Assembly: GCF_014284275.1 (NCBI RefSeq)
Contig: NZ_JACOFU010000002.1
Span: 294,623 to 358,622, forward strand
Direction: 5' to 3'
From: Affinundibacterium amnicola
Lineage (GTDB): Bacteria; Pseudomonadota; Gammaproteobacteria; Burkholderiales; Burkholderiaceae_D
DNA length: 64,000 nucleotides
In this document: positions 16,855 through 26,179 of the stretch, in pieces
Position numbering within the stretch: the stretch's first letter is position 1
Layout of the letters: each line of letters begins with the position of its first letter
Notes under the pieces: model-generated
Database searches by the model: none
What the model saw: the letters and a program-made list of their open reading frames with translations, nothing else
Told to the model about the DNA's origin: nothing
Program-made: the position numbers and the translations under genes

Positions 16855-17808
16855 TCAGCGAATTTGATGCACTTCTAAACCTTGTTTTCTCAATAAATCG
16901 ACTACACTCTTTTCACCGGCTAAATGACCCGCACCGACCACGACAAATAATTTCTTATCTGCTTGCATCATCTGATTGATTTTATTCACCATGCCTTCAT
17001 TACGATCATCCATTAGCATTTTCATCAAACGTTTTGAACCTGGATTTTTATTCGCTGAATCGACAAATAGTTTAGCAACCGCGTCGGTGTCTGCGGCTTT
17101 CCAAGCATCGACGATTTTTTGCAATTCTTTTGACATTTCACGTTTTTTTATCGAATCAATCAAAGACGCAATCAGGGCATCGCTTTCTTCATCTGTCAGA
17201 TTACTAACAATATCCGCCTGAAATGCCAAGCTTTCTAATTCCACCAAAGATTTTTTATCCGCCTTTGCGCGTTTGATGAAGTGCATATCAATTCCTTGCA
17301 TAGGATCAAATCCCAATTGCATACCCACCTGCACCGCGATTGCTGAACTAATCATGAAAGGCTTCAAGGCCTGCATTTGCTCTGCGCCTGGACCAAACAC
17401 CGTTTTGAAATCGCTCCACGTCGCTGGTGTCAAATGATTTTCTAATTTGTCCGGCGCGGTGTACATCAACTTTGGCATCATTGCCTGTGCAGCAACGGGA
17501 TCAGACGTATCAGCCTCAACCGCAACTGTGTCTGCTTGCAGATAGGCCGCTTCAACTTTCGGTGACATCGGATAAAAATCTGCTTTCGCAATATGAATAG
17601 AGCCAAAAAGATAAGCGACCTTGGAACCTGACTTAATTTCAAAAAGCAGACCACGCGTTGCATCAGAACTCAGAGCTGCGGGCTGCGCTGTTGCTGAACT
17701 ATTGACAGTCTGGGCATCACTTTTATTGGTAAAAAATGCTAGTACAATCAAAATACTCGTCATCAGCATTTTGTAAAATACGGCTGAAATCTGTTGAAAT
17801 AAGCTCAT
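16855..17808 (-). CDS. TraB/GumN-family exported protein
   Basis: A protein of about 317 residues with an N-terminal hydrophobic leader (KMLMTSILIVLAFFTN) and a TraB/GumN domain: YLFGSIHIAKADFYPM with the GxxH motif (about residue 69), a conserved ESLAFQADIVSNLTDEE segment, and a C-terminal VVGAGHLAG. These two His/Gly motifs resemble the metal site of Tiki-type proteases; bacterial members are poorly characterised. Start at 17808 is chosen because GGAG lies five bases upstream; an ATG at 17823 precedes that box. It sits between a GntR regulator and an ABC transporter on one strand, an arrangement I do not recall as standard. Confidence 0.8.
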   Translation of the reverse strand: MSLFQQISAVFYKMLMTSILIVLAFFTNKSDAQTVNSSATAQPAALSSDATRGLLFEIKSGSKVAYLFGSIHIAKADFYPMSPKVEAAYLQADTVAVEADTSDPVAAQAMMPKLMYTAPDKLENHLTPATWSDFKTVFGPGAEQMQALKPFMISSAIAVQVGMQLGFDPMQGIDMHFIKRAKADKKSLVELESLAFQADIVSNLTDEESDALIASLIDSIKKREMSKELQKIVDAWKAADTDAVAKLFVDSANKNPGSKRLMKMLMDDRNEGMVNKINQMMQADKKLFVVVGAGHLAGEKSVVDLLRKQGLEVHQIR

Positions 17809-17891
17809 AACAACTCCACTCAATAATTAATTAAAAATTTTCACAAACACACTCAAATCCAACTGAACTACTCTCTTTTTTGCTTGTTCTT

Positions 17892-18293
17892 TCACGAATC
17901 CATTAGCTCTTTCAGCATTTTTAACACCGCGCTTGGTGCCAACTTTAATTGCTGAGATTCGAACACGACGCGCTCCAAACTTGGACGTATTAATTCGAGT
18001 CGATCTGCAGCTTGATCAGCGGCATCAGCACGCTCTGCGACCACCATCCCCATCCCACGACGGCGCGTTAGCCAGCCGTCACTTTCTAACAAGCTATAAG
18101 CCTTCGACACAGTCATAGGGTTGACCCCAAGCTGACTAGCAACTTCGCGTACCGACGGCATTGCATCACCAGCGCGAATCTGTCCACCAAGTATCTGACG
18201 TCGCAGCTGCTCTACCATCTGCCGGTAAATAGGCTCACTACTGCCAGTAACGATTTGAAAAATGTCGACTGGTAAATCCCGATCTGAGCTCAT
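17892..18293 (-). CDS. GntR-family regulator, YtrA type
   Basis: A short GntR protein of 133 residues: winged-helix domain (PIYRQMVEQLRRQILGGQIRAGDAMPSVRE..., with GVNPMTVSKAYSLLE as recognition region, residues about 17-85), then only about 45 residues of helical tail and no large effector domain. This layout defines the YtrA subfamily, which usually controls an adjacent ABC transporter; that fits the ATPase and permease downstream. Ribosome binding site weak (GAAGA). It heads the group and is probably autoregulated. Confidence 0.85.
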   Translation of the reverse strand: MSSDRDLPVDIFQIVTGSSEPIYRQMVEQLRRQILGGQIRAGDAMPSVREVASQLGVNPMTVSKAYSLLESDGWLTRRRGMGMVVAERADAADQAADRLELIRPSLERVVFESQQLKLAPSAVLKMLKELMDS

Positions 18294-18514
18294 ACAAAGG
18301 TCTTCTAAAATTTACTGTATGCATATACTAATACAGCGATCGTGCAATTTCAAGATTTATTTTTAACTATCCTAAAAGCATAAGTTCAATTCTTAGATAG
18401 TCGAATTTGAAGTAACACTGCAACGATATTCAATCTTTCTTCACCATCTTCAACTGAAAAAACATCTGGCTTGGGCTACACTCATGTTTCATCTGCCACC
18501 ATTTTTAAATCGCT

Positions 18515-18778
18515 ATGACCATACAACTCAAAACCGAAGTTCGCAAACAAGCGACAGAATCATTGCAACGCTACTTCGATCTGAATATGGAAGAGAAGTT
18601 AGGCAATCTACAGGCCAATGCCCTACTCGATTTTCTACTCGAAGAAATTGGACCAAGTATCTACAATCAAGCGGTCAATGATGCGCAAAATCACTTACAG
18701 ACACGCGTACAAGAATTAGACTTCGATGTACATGCGGAAGAGTTCGCTTATTGGGGACGGCAGAAAAAGTCGCGCTGA
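18515..18778 (+). CDS. DUF2164 family protein
   Basis: An 87-residue soluble protein matching DUF2164: an amphipathic start (IQLKTEVRKQATESLQRYFD), NLQANALLDFLLEEIGPSIYNQAV in the middle and an acidic, aromatic end (ELDFDVHAEEFAYWG). The family is widespread in Proteobacteria and has no established role. A longer overlapping frame at 18484 is not credible. About 95 bases separate it from the downstream decarboxylase. Confidence 0.8.
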   Translation: MTIQLKTEVRKQATESLQRYFDLNMEEKLGNLQANALLDFLLEEIGPSIYNQAVNDAQNHLQTRVQELDFDVHAEEFAYWGRQKKSR

Positions 18779-18875
18779 TTTAAACCAGACATTAGTTCTT
18801 ATAACTGGGCTAAGCTTGCCATTCAGCCAGATATTCAATCCCTCAAATCACTTGAACAACTGATCAAACTACGCC

Positions 18876-20321
18876 ATGAAAAATAGTCTCGATTATAGCC
18901 AGCAAGAATTACAAGACATCTTGCAAAAAACCACTGAACTGGTTTTGCAGCAGTATGCAAAACTAGAACAACAAGATGGCTTTCATGATTATCCTCAAAC
19001 CAAGGTCGCTTCATGGTTTGACGAACCCTTACCGCTGCTTGGCAGTGATGCAATAGCTTTATTGGATTTAGTGAAACAACGCGTACTCGATACCGCCACA
19101 GGCAATCTTGGCCCGAATATGTATGCGTATGTGATGGCTGGCGGCAATCAGATTTCGACGATCGCTGATTTTCTTACATCGACAATCAACCAAAACGCAA
19201 CCAAATGGCACCTGGGACCGGCCATGACCGAAATCGAAAAGCGCGTGATTAAGTGGACCGCCGAGATGATAGGATATACCACTGAAGCTGGCGGCGTCAT
19301 GGTCAGCGGCGGCTCAGCGGCAACACTGACGGGTTTAACGGTGGCGCGCAATGTATTTTGTCGCCAATATAATGTGAATCAAAACGGTCTGTTCGGAATG
19401 CAACCCCTCACCGTTTACTGCAGCGCTGAAACGCATAGCAGCACCGACAAAAGCATTTCCTTACTCGGCATCGGCACTAAACAACTACGTCGCATCGCAA
19501 CTGATAGCGAATTCAAGATTGATCTACAGCAGTTACAACAGCAAATCGAAGCCGACATTGAAGCTGGATTTTTACCATTTTGTATCGTCGGCAATGCTGG
19601 CACCGTCAACACGGGGGCGATAGATGATCTGACTGCGCTAGCGCATATCGCGAAGCGATTTCAAATGTGGTTTCACGTTGATGGCGCATACGGTGGCTTA
19701 GTGTCATCTTTACCTGAACTCAAAGACAAATATGCCGGTATGGAACTAGCCGATTCGATCGCACTCGATTTCCATAAGTGGCTATATCAACCATTCGAGA
19801 TTGGCTGCACATTAGTGCGCAACTGGGATGTCCTGAGAGAGTCTTATTTTAAACAAGCCGACTACTTGGATACCTCACTTGAAGTGAAAACTGATCGTTT
19901 AGAATTTAATGAACATTACTTTCAGCTATCTCGCAGCGCCAAGGCATTTAAAGTATGGATGTCACTAAAAGCCTATGGCTTTACCCAAATTCAGGCGATG
20001 ATGCAAAAAGATTTGGCGCTAACTCGTTATCTAGAACAACAAATTCAATCATCGACAGATTTTGAGTTAATGTCGCAAAGTGATTTAGCCATTGCTTGCT
20101 TCCGCTACATTGGCAATCAACTCGATACCGCACAAATCATGGCGATCAATCATGCATTGATTCCTGCTTTAGAAAAGGATGGCAGAATTTTTATCACAGG
20201 CACACGCTTGCGCGGTGAATTTGTTCTACGTGCCTGCATTATCAATCATCGTAAAAATACCGAATCGATTGATTATCTACTGCATGTCATCAGAGATGTG
20301 GCGAGTACTTTACCTACGTAG
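18876..20321 (+). CDS. Group II PLP-dependent amino acid decarboxylase
   Basis: A 481-residue fold-type I PLP enzyme of the aromatic-L-amino-acid/glutamate decarboxylase group. Key features: SGGSAATLTGLTVAR (phosphate-binding), AETHSSTDKS with the stacking His, FHVDGAYGG with the Asp that pairs with the pyridine nitrogen, and LDFHKWLYQPFE, where Lys301 is the Schiff-base lysine. Cytoplasmic. The substrate cannot be assigned from sequence by eye; tryptophan, tyrosine, aspartate and glutamate relatives share these motifs. Stands alone between DUF2164 and a convergent kinase gene. Confidence 0.88.
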   Translation: MKNSLDYSQQELQDILQKTTELVLQQYAKLEQQDGFHDYPQTKVASWFDEPLPLLGSDAIALLDLVKQRVLDTATGNLGPNMYAYVMAGGNQISTIADFLTSTINQNATKWHLGPAMTEIEKRVIKWTAEMIGYTTEAGGVMVSGGSAATLTGLTVARNVFCRQYNVNQNGLFGMQPLTVYCSAETHSSTDKSISLLGIGTKQLRRIATDSEFKIDLQQLQQQIEADIEAGFLPFCIVGNAGTVNTGAIDDLTALAHIAKRFQMWFHVDGAYGGLVSSLPELKDKYAGMELADSIALDFHKWLYQPFEIGCTLVRNWDVLRESYFKQADYLDTSLEVKTDRLEFNEHYFQLSRSAKAFKVWMSLKAYGFTQIQAMMQKDLALTRYLEQQIQSSTDFELMSQSDLAIACFRYIGNQLDTAQIMAINHALIPALEKDGRIFITGTRLRGEFVLRACIINHRKNTESIDYLLHVIRDVASTLPT

Positions 20322-20368
20322 CAAAAGAAATGAATGGCCACTCGGCATGATCAGTCTCTACAAAGTAC

Positions 20369-22030
20369 TTAGCTAATTTGTACAGCAGTGTTTGACTGCT
20401 TTTCGTGGTTTTCAACGGAAATAGGAATCCATATTGTAAATTTAGTTCCTACACCAAGAATCGAATGCACGCTGATCTGTCCGCCCAATAAGCCGCTAAC
20501 AATGTTGTAGCAGATATTTAATCCGAGACCAGAACCACCTTGACCAAATTTAGTGGTAAAGAAAGGATCAAAAATTTTATCCAGATTGCGTGGTTGTATA
20601 CCTACACCATTATCGCTAAACTGAATACTCACGTATTGCGGATTATCTTTATCGATACTCGCCATCAATATTAATTCGCCACGTTCTTGCTGATCAAATC
20701 CGTGTAGCACGCCATTATTAAAAAGGTTGGAAACAACCTGAATTAACGGCCCTGGATAACTATCCAATATAATTTCAGCAGGAATATCAAGCAGGAATTG
20801 AATCTGCGTTTTTTTGATTCTCGGCTGCAAAGTGATCGCCAACTCTTCCATTGTTTTCAGCAGATTAAACTTACGTCGGTTCTCACTCGCTTGATCAACC
20901 GCAACAGTTTTAAAACTGGTAATCAGTTCTGATGCTCGATGCAAATTTTTCGTCAATAAATCAGCGGCTTCTGCCATCTCCGATGAGAATCGCGTTAGTG
21001 TCGATTTTTTGATGCTCGCGTCCGTGCATGCAGCCTTAAACTCATCGACTTTTTCTGTTACCGTCGTCGATACAGTATAAGCATTTCCAATAGGCGTATT
21101 TAATTCATGGGCGATCCCTGCTACTAAAGACCCCAAGCTCGCCAGTTTCTCTTTGCTGATCAATTGACGTTGTGCTTCCTTCAGTTGAAGCAAATTATTT
21201 TCAAGCTGCTGCTTTGAGTTTTCCAACTCTACAGTCCGGCTTTGTACGCGACTTTCTAACGATAGATTCAATTCAGTTATCTCTTGGATTTTTAGCTGTA
21301 CGGCATCGACCATGCGATTAAAATGTTCAGACATTAAAGCGAGTTCATTCGTACCCGACGCTGCAATTCGCATTTGATAATTTCCTGCGACAATCTCTCG
21401 ACTAGCTAAAATCATCTGCTGCAATTTTTTTGTAATTTGATGTCCAAAAAAGACAATGGCGAGAAAAGTGAGAAGCACAACCACCAAGGTACGAATTAAG
21501 GAATTACGACGTTCTATGGTTGTTGCGGTAATAATATTTTCTGTGGACAATCCGTATTGTAAGAATCCGACTTGATTCCCGGGAAGTAGCAAGCGATTAC
21601 GTACATTAATCGTCCCCGTCAGTGCTGCCCTCTCATATTGATTGATTTGATCAGGGGTTGGTGTATCTGCACCCAAAGGGCGTGTCGAAATAAGTGTCTT
21701 GCCTTCAGCATCAGCAACCAGAACATAGATCAAACCATTCTTTGCTTCTTTATCGAGAATTTCATCAAGGAAAGCTTGTACAGTCCGTAAATCTTTATTA
21801 CTCGCATAAGTGGATACGGTCAGATTTAGTAACTGCGAGGTTTGCCCAACACTAATCTTAATATTTTCTAATAAAGCGGCATTCAAAGTTCGATTGCCTG
21901 TATAGAGCACGTTTGCGACCAGCAAGCTTGATGCGAGAAAGGCGATCACTGTGAATTGTCCGGTGATCGTTAAAAAAAAGCGCAGAAATAGCCGACGCGT
22001 CATGGTCATCATCAATGATTGAGTCTTCAC
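20369..22030 (-). CDS. Orphan membrane sensor histidine kinase
   Basis: A 553-residue kinase. Layout: TM1 (about 18-42), a periplasmic sensing segment of about 130 residues (NIKISVGQTSQLLNLTV ... ISTRPLG), TM2 (about 180-200), HAMP, a coiled coil rich in Gln/Leu/Glu (ENSKQQLENNLLQLKEAQRQL), then LGSLVAGIAHELNTPIGN with phospho-acceptor His308, and an ATPase domain (N box NLFNNGVLHG, G1 DNGVGI, F box FDPFFTTK, G2 GGSGLGLNI). The coiled coil-AHELNTPIGNA type is common in environmental betaproteobacteria. ATGs at residues 1, 7, 8 and 10 compete. No response regulator is adjacent, so its partner is elsewhere. Confidence 0.88.
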   Translation of the reverse strand: MKTQSLMMTMTRRLFLRFFLTITGQFTVIAFLASSLLVANVLYTGNRTLNAALLENIKISVGQTSQLLNLTVSTYASNKDLRTVQAFLDEILDKEAKNGLIYVLVADAEGKTLISTRPLGADTPTPDQINQYERAALTGTINVRNRLLLPGNQVGFLQYGLSTENIITATTIERRNSLIRTLVVVLLTFLAIVFFGHQITKKLQQMILASREIVAGNYQMRIAASGTNELALMSEHFNRMVDAVQLKIQEITELNLSLESRVQSRTVELENSKQQLENNLLQLKEAQRQLISKEKLASLGSLVAGIAHELNTPIGNAYTVSTTVTEKVDEFKAACTDASIKKSTLTRFSSEMAEAADLLTKNLHRASELITSFKTVAVDQASENRRKFNLLKTMEELAITLQPRIKKTQIQFLLDIPAEIILDSYPGPLIQVVSNLFNNGVLHGFDQQERGELILMASIDKDNPQYVSIQFSDNGVGIQPRNLDKIFDPFFTTKFGQGGSGLGLNICYNIVSGLLGGQISVHSILGVGTKFTIWIPISVENHEKQSNTAVQIS

Positions 22031-22360
22031 TCATTCTGGATTAATAGAAACGATCCACAAACCAGCTTGGATTAACCCGCGTCAGTTTGGTCTTTTGTCA
22101 AATGGCCAGATTGCTTTGCTTCCCTATAAACCTGCATCCAGCTAACAAACCAATCACTTTGGACGTACAAGCGAAACGGCATGAATAGATTCTAAGCCAA
22201 GAGTATTCAAAGATGATGACAAGTTCCCGTATTTACCTCACTCACATAAATTTATTGATGCTTATGTTGTAAAAAGACTTTACAACACCCAGAAAGTGAA
22301 CTTCTTAATTGACCGACCAGGCTGAGTTGACATAACAAGACGTTTAAGCGATCACACAAA
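22031..22360. other. Intergenic region, nothing recognised
   Basis: 330 bases between the kinase start and the end of the RidA gene. It must hold the kinase promoter. No RNA gene, terminator with T-tract or repeat stands out. Confidence 0.4.
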
Positions 22361-22753
22361 TTACTCAGGCACGATGGCGGTCACTTCAATTTCTACTCGT
22401 GCTCGGTCTTCTATTAGCCCTGCAACCTGTACTGCTGCCATGGCTGGAAAATGTTTACCAATGACATCGCGATAAGCTGCGCCGATTTCTTTGTATGCGG
22501 CGACATATTCTTTTTTATCGACCACATACCATGTCATACGCACGATGTGCTCAGGCTTGGCACCACCTTCAGCTAATACCTCGACGATATTTTGTAAAGC
22601 TTGTCGCGTTTGCCCGGCGATGTCATCACAATGAAATTGCTCTTGCCCATCCCAGCCTATCATGCCGCCTACGCAGATCGTGCGACCTGTGGCAGAAACA
22701 CCATTTGAATAACCGCGAGGTCTGACCCAGCCTGGGGGTTGTAAAAAATCCAT
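22361..22753 (-). CDS. RidA-family protein (reactive imine/enamine deaminase)
   Basis: A 130-residue RidA/YjgF-type protein that normally forms trimers and hydrolyses enamine/imine intermediates. Recognisable parts: an early YSNGVSATGRTICVGG strand, QTRQALQNIVEVLAEGGAKPEHIVR helix, and the C-terminal ARVEIEVTAIVPE. The family Arg sits in RARVEIE. ATG 22753 is chosen over 22759 because AAGGA lies six bases upstream of it and abuts the other. Last gene of the aminobenzoyl-CoA operon; the ring-reduced 2-amino intermediates of that pathway are enamine/imine-like, so a deaminating helper is plausible. Confidence 0.85.
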   Translation of the reverse strand: MDFLQPPGWVRPRGYSNGVSATGRTICVGGMIGWDGQEQFHCDDIAGQTRQALQNIVEVLAEGGAKPEHIVRMTWYVVDKKEYVAAYKEIGAAYRDVIGKHFPAMAAVQVAGLIEDRARVEIEVTAIVPE

Positions 22754-22776
22754 ATTCATTCCTTTCAGTATTTTTT

Positions 22777-22869
22777 GTAGGGTGCGCGGTGCGCACCGAC
22801 GCTTATCTATCGTCTGAGTGTTCTGATATTTAATTTAATCAATTGCTCGGTGCGCATGGTGCACCCTAC
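22777..22869. repeat. REP/MITE-like repeat with terminal inverted ends, copy 1
   Basis: GTAGGGTGCGC at one end and the inverted form (GCACCCTAC) at the other, each followed inward by a GGTGCGC..GCGCACC palindrome, with about 45 bases between. A second copy of the same design is at 38550-38626. It lies between the thioesterase and RidA genes of one operon and may form mRNA stem-loops. Confidence 0.75.
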
Positions 22870-22875
22870 TCAAGC

Positions 22876-23298
22876 TCACTCGCTTACCAAGTAGTTCTGC
22901 ATTCGTTCACGCAAAGCTATTGGTAATGCAATTGCTTTACGTTCTTGTACATGCGCCATCACCAAAACGAGCTGTGCTTTCAATCTTAAATCCTGCTCTT
23001 GTCCCAGCATGAGAATTTCTACCGTGGCAGAAGCGCGTCCTAACTTGGTCACACGTAATTCAGCGACTAACTCATCACCCATCACACTAGTTTTCACGAA
23101 ATCGGTTTCTATATGTACTGTCGGCAAACCGATTCCTTGCACCATGTGCATTTCGTGAAAACTCATACCCAGAGCTTGCGCGCACCAATCTTCCACCACG
23201 CCATTCATCAATTCAAAATAGCGCGGATAAAACACGATGCCTGCCGGATCGCAATGTGCAAAGCGGATGCTGATCGGTGTGCTAAATACCAAACTCAT
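22876..23298 (-). CDS. Acyl-CoA thioesterase, 4-hydroxybenzoyl-CoA thioesterase type
   Basis: A hot-dog fold protein of 140 residues. The signature [21 protein letters not shown] (residues 12-32) contains the catalytic Asp17 of the Pseudomonas 4-HBT type, and VVEDWC follows. Expected to cleave aryl- or acyl-CoA thioesters; in this operon it may discard dead-end CoA esters and recover CoA. The start overlaps the acyl-CoA dehydrogenase stop by four bases (23295-23298), so the two are translationally coupled. Confidence 0.87.
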   Translation of the reverse strand: MSLVFSTPISIRFAHCDPAGIVFYPRYFELMNGVVEDWCAQALGMSFHEMHMVQGIGLPTVHIETDFVKTSVMGDELVAELRVTKLGRASATVEILMLGQEQDLRLKAQLVLVMAHVQERKAIALPIALRERMQNYLVSE

Positions 23299-24482
23299 GC
23301 CTGCGTGTCCTTGTAGTCTTTCAACATTTCGCGGGCGATAATCAGTTGCTGTACTTCGGTTGCACCTTCATAAATGCGCAGTGCACGGATTTCACGATAC
23401 AGTCTTTCTACTGGTACTTCGCTCATCACACCCATGCCACCGAACATTTGTACCGCCGCGTCTATCACTTGTTGCGCACCTTCGGTTGCGACCATTTTTG
23501 CCATCGCGGCTTCCTTCGTGACACGCTGTCCCTGGTCACGTTGCCAAGCGGCGCGATACACAAGTAAAGCGGCACTATCGATGGTAGTCGCCATCTGCGC
23601 TAACTTGGCTTGGGTAAGTTGAAAATCAGCCAGGGTTTGACCAAACATCTGCCGACTGGTGGCACGCGCCATTGCTTCATCTAAAGCACGACGCGCAAAA
23701 CCTAAGGCTGCGGCAGCCACCGAAGTACGGAACACATCCAGCGTCGCCATCGCGACTTTGAAACCTTGCCCGCCATCGCCTATACGTTGGCTGACTGGAA
23801 TACGACATTGATTAAATTTCAAACGTGCGAGAGGATGCGGGGCGATCACGTCGATTCTTTCAGCGATCTCGAAACCTTCGGTATTAGCATCAACGATGAA
23901 AGCTGAGATGCCACGCGCACCTGCGGCTTCTCCTGTACGCGCAAACACCACATAGAAATCAGCAATACCGCCGTTTGAGATCCAAGTCTTTTCACCTTCC
24001 AGCAGGTAGTAATCGCCTTGCACATCATGCGTTAAAGTTGCAGCACATTGCATGGCGGCGACATCGGAACCGGCATTCGGTTCAGATAAGGCGAAGGCTG
24101 AAATTAATTTACCTTGTCCGACTTTTTCTAGGTACGTGGCTTTTTGTTGTTCGCTACCAAACAAACTAATTGCACCTGTGCCTAGTCCTTGCATCGCAAA
24201 AGCGAAGTCGGCTAAACCAGAGTAACGCGCCAAAGTTTCACGCAAGATGCAGATCGCCCGTGTGTCGATCACGTCTTGATTCGCACCATAGGCTTTGCCA
24301 CCGATGGCATGTTTGAGCCAACCTGCTGCACCGAGTTGCTTGACCAGATCGCGGCATTCCTGATCGACGTCTTTGCTATGCGTTTGATGAATATTTTGGC
24401 TCGCCCATTTATCCAATTGCGCTTGCAATTGGCGGTGTTCTTCGTTGAAGAAAGGCCAGCTTAGGTGGGAGGTGTTGGACAT
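23295..24482 (-). CDS. Acyl-CoA dehydrogenase
   Basis: A 395-residue FAD flavoprotein that introduces a 2,3-double bond in an acyl-CoA. Features: [16 protein letters not shown] (flavin/substrate contact), [45 protein letters not shown], and [16 protein letters not shown] containing the catalytic Glu of the YEGATE motif. Electrons would pass to ETF. AGGAAA lies six bases upstream of the ATG. In this operon it should act on the alicyclic CoA ester left after ring reduction or on a ring-opened intermediate. Separated from the hydratase gene by a 322-base gap with a repeat. Confidence 0.9.
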   Translation of the reverse strand: MSNTSHLSWPFFNEEHRQLQAQLDKWASQNIHQTHSKDVDQECRDLVKQLGAAGWLKHAIGGKAYGANQDVIDTRAICILRETLARYSGLADFAFAMQGLGTGAISLFGSEQQKATYLEKVGQGKLISAFALSEPNAGSDVAAMQCAATLTHDVQGDYYLLEGEKTWISNGGIADFYVVFARTGEAAGARGISAFIVDANTEGFEIAERIDVIAPHPLARLKFNQCRIPVSQRIGDGGQGFKVAMATLDVFRTSVAAAALGFARRALDEAMARATSRQMFGQTLADFQLTQAKLAQMATTIDSAALLVYRAAWQRDQGQRVTKEAAMAKMVATEGAQQVIDAAVQMFGGMGVMSEVPVERLYREIRALRIYEGATEVQQLIIAREMLKDYKDTQA

Positions 24483-24557
24483 GTGTTTCCTAATATTTAT
24501 TTATGTGAGAAATGACTATTCATCAATTGCTCACAACTTCTATTTCAAGTCGCTAAT

Positions 24558-24720
24558 CTCCCTTCTCCCGCAAGCGGGAGAAGGGCTGGGGATGAGGGTC
24601 GTCGAGAAAATGAAATAACGGTTCCTTTGCGCATCCGAAATATGACGAACTGTATCGAACAAGCATTTCGCCAATCTGAACTACCCTCACCCTAACCCTC
24701 TCCCGCTTGCGGGAGAGGGA
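24558..24720. repeat. Large inverted REP-like element between operon genes
   Basis: Two GC-rich hairpins in opposite orientation: CCTTCTCCCGCAAGCGGGAG... GGATGAGGGT (24558-24599) and ACCCTCACCC... TCTCCCGCTTGCGGGAGAGG (24681-24720). The halves are related as inverted copies, with about 80 bases between. This is a common intergenic repeat type in Gram-negative genomes. It occupies most of the gap 24483-24804, where no gene is seen. Confidence 0.8.
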
Positions 24721-24804
24721 ACTTTAAACTCATCATCAATCTATGTTGAAATTCAATGACAGGATTTTTCAAAGCTGTAACACGCCCTGCAATTGGATTT
24801 ATCT

Positions 24805-25659
24805 TTAATTACCCTCAAACTTCGGTTTCTCTTTATTCACAAACGCATGATAAGCACGATGAAAATCATTGGTCATCATGCAAATTGCCTGCGCCTTCGC
24901 TTCCGCATCGATCGCTTGATCAACACTCATATCCCATTCTTCGTGCAACATTTTCTTGGTCATTGCATGCGCGAATGTGGGACCATTTGCTAAATTAGTG
25001 GCATAAGTTTGTGCTGCGCTGATCACTTGTTCGGGTTCGCTTAATTGATTAAAGAAACCCCAACGCTCGCCCTCTTCGCCAGACATACTACGTCCGCTAT
25101 ACAATAAATCCGATGCACGTCCCTGACCTATGATACGCGGCAAAATCGCACATGCGCCCATGTCACAGCCAGCCAGTCCAACACGCGTGAACAAAAATGC
25201 CGTTTTGCTGCGAGTCGTTCCTAGTCGAATGTCCGATGCCATAGCGATGATTGCCCCCGCACCTGCACAAATACCGTCCACTGCAGCGATGATAGGCTGT
25301 GGGCAGGCGCGCATGGCTTTTACGAGATCGCCCGTCATTTGTGTAAACCGCAGCAAACTCGGCATATCGAGTTCGGTTAATGGGCCTATGATTTCGTGTA
25401 CGTCACCACCCGAACAAAAGTTCTCACCAGCGCCTGTGATCACGATGGCTTTGATGTCGTCGGCATAGCACATATTACGAAACAGCTCGCGCAATTCGGC
25501 ATAAGAATCAAAGGTCAAAGGGTTCTTACGTTCAGGGCGATTTAAGGTAATGGTCGCGACTTTATCTTTGACTTGATAGGCAAAATGCGTAGCCTGATAA
25601 TTCGCTAGCGTTTGGTGATTACCTGGCAAATCGCTGACTTTTCCATTGAGGTAGTTCAT
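24805..25659 (-). CDS. Enoyl-CoA hydratase/isomerase family protein
   Basis: A crotonase-fold protein of about 284 residues. [16 protein letters not shown], then the oxyanion-hole segments [15 protein letters not shown] (about 78-92) and [19 protein letters not shown] (about 130-148). Expected to hydrate an unsaturated alicyclic or acyclic CoA ester made by the monooxygenase/reductase. ATG 25659 with GAG six or more bases upstream is preferred; an ATG at 25680 overlaps the MarR gene by 14 bases. Sits between marR and the repeat in the operon. Confidence 0.87.
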   Translation of the reverse strand: MNYLNGKVSDLPGNHQTLANYQATHFAYQVKDKVATITLNRPERKNPLTFDSYAELRELFRNMCYADDIKAIVITGAGENFCSGGDVHEIIGPLTELDMPSLLRFTQMTGDLVKAMRACPQPIIAAVDGICAGAGAIIAMASDIRLGTTRSKTAFLFTRVGLAGCDMGACAILPRIIGQGRASDLLYSGRSMSGEEGERWGFFNQLSEPEQVISAAQTYATNLANGPTFAHAMTKKMLHEEWDMSVDQAIDAEAKAQAICMMTNDFHRAYHAFVNKEKPKFEGN

Positions 25660-25666
25660 ATTATTC

Positions 25667-26179
25667 TCATTCGTTCTCATTATGTTTGCTGCCCGCGCTC
25701 AAATCCGACTTCACGCTCGACAACATACTAATCATTTGATTTTTTTGCTCAGGATCTAAGCCTGCCAACAATTCTGCAACCCATGCTTCGTGCACACTCG
25801 CCATAGTCTTGAATGTCTTACGTCCTGCCGCTGTGAGTTTTACGCTATACGCGCGTCTGTCCTGTTTATCGCTCACACGCATGACCAATCCTTCTTGCTC
25901 TAACTGGTCGGTGATACCCGTGATATTGCCGCCCGTGACCATCATACGTTTGGATAATTCACCCATGCGCAAACCGTCGGGATGCCGTTCGAGTTGCGCC
26001 ATCAAATCAAAGCGCGGCAAAGTCGTATCGAACTCGGCACGTAAGCGGTTGCGGATTTCATTTTCTATCATCACCGTGGTTGATAACATGCGCAGCCATA
26101 ATTTTAAAGACTGATGATGATCTTGGGTTAAGCGTGTTTCCAGATCGATCGTTTCCGTTGCGGTGTCTCGCTCGCTCAT
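25667..26179 (-). CDS. MarR-family transcriptional regulator
   Basis: A 170-residue winged-helix regulator. [46 protein letters not shown] is the MarR HTH and [17 protein letters not shown] the wing, with the usual DRR signature. Start ATG 26179 overlaps the SDR stop by one base (TAATG), so the regulator is made from the operon it probably controls. Relatives of the aerobic aromatic-CoA pathways repress by binding palindromes and respond to the aryl-CoA. Upstream in-frame sequence to 26245 is unlikely to be translated. Confidence 0.88.
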   Translation of the reverse strand: MSERDTATETIDLETRLTQDHHQSLKLWLRMLSTTVMIENEIRNRLRAEFDTTLPRFDLMAQLERHPDGLRMGELSKRMMVTGGNITGITDQLEQEGLVMRVSDKQDRRAYSVKLTAAGRKTFKTMASVHEAWVAELLAGLDPEQKNQMISMLSSVKSDLSAGSKHNENE

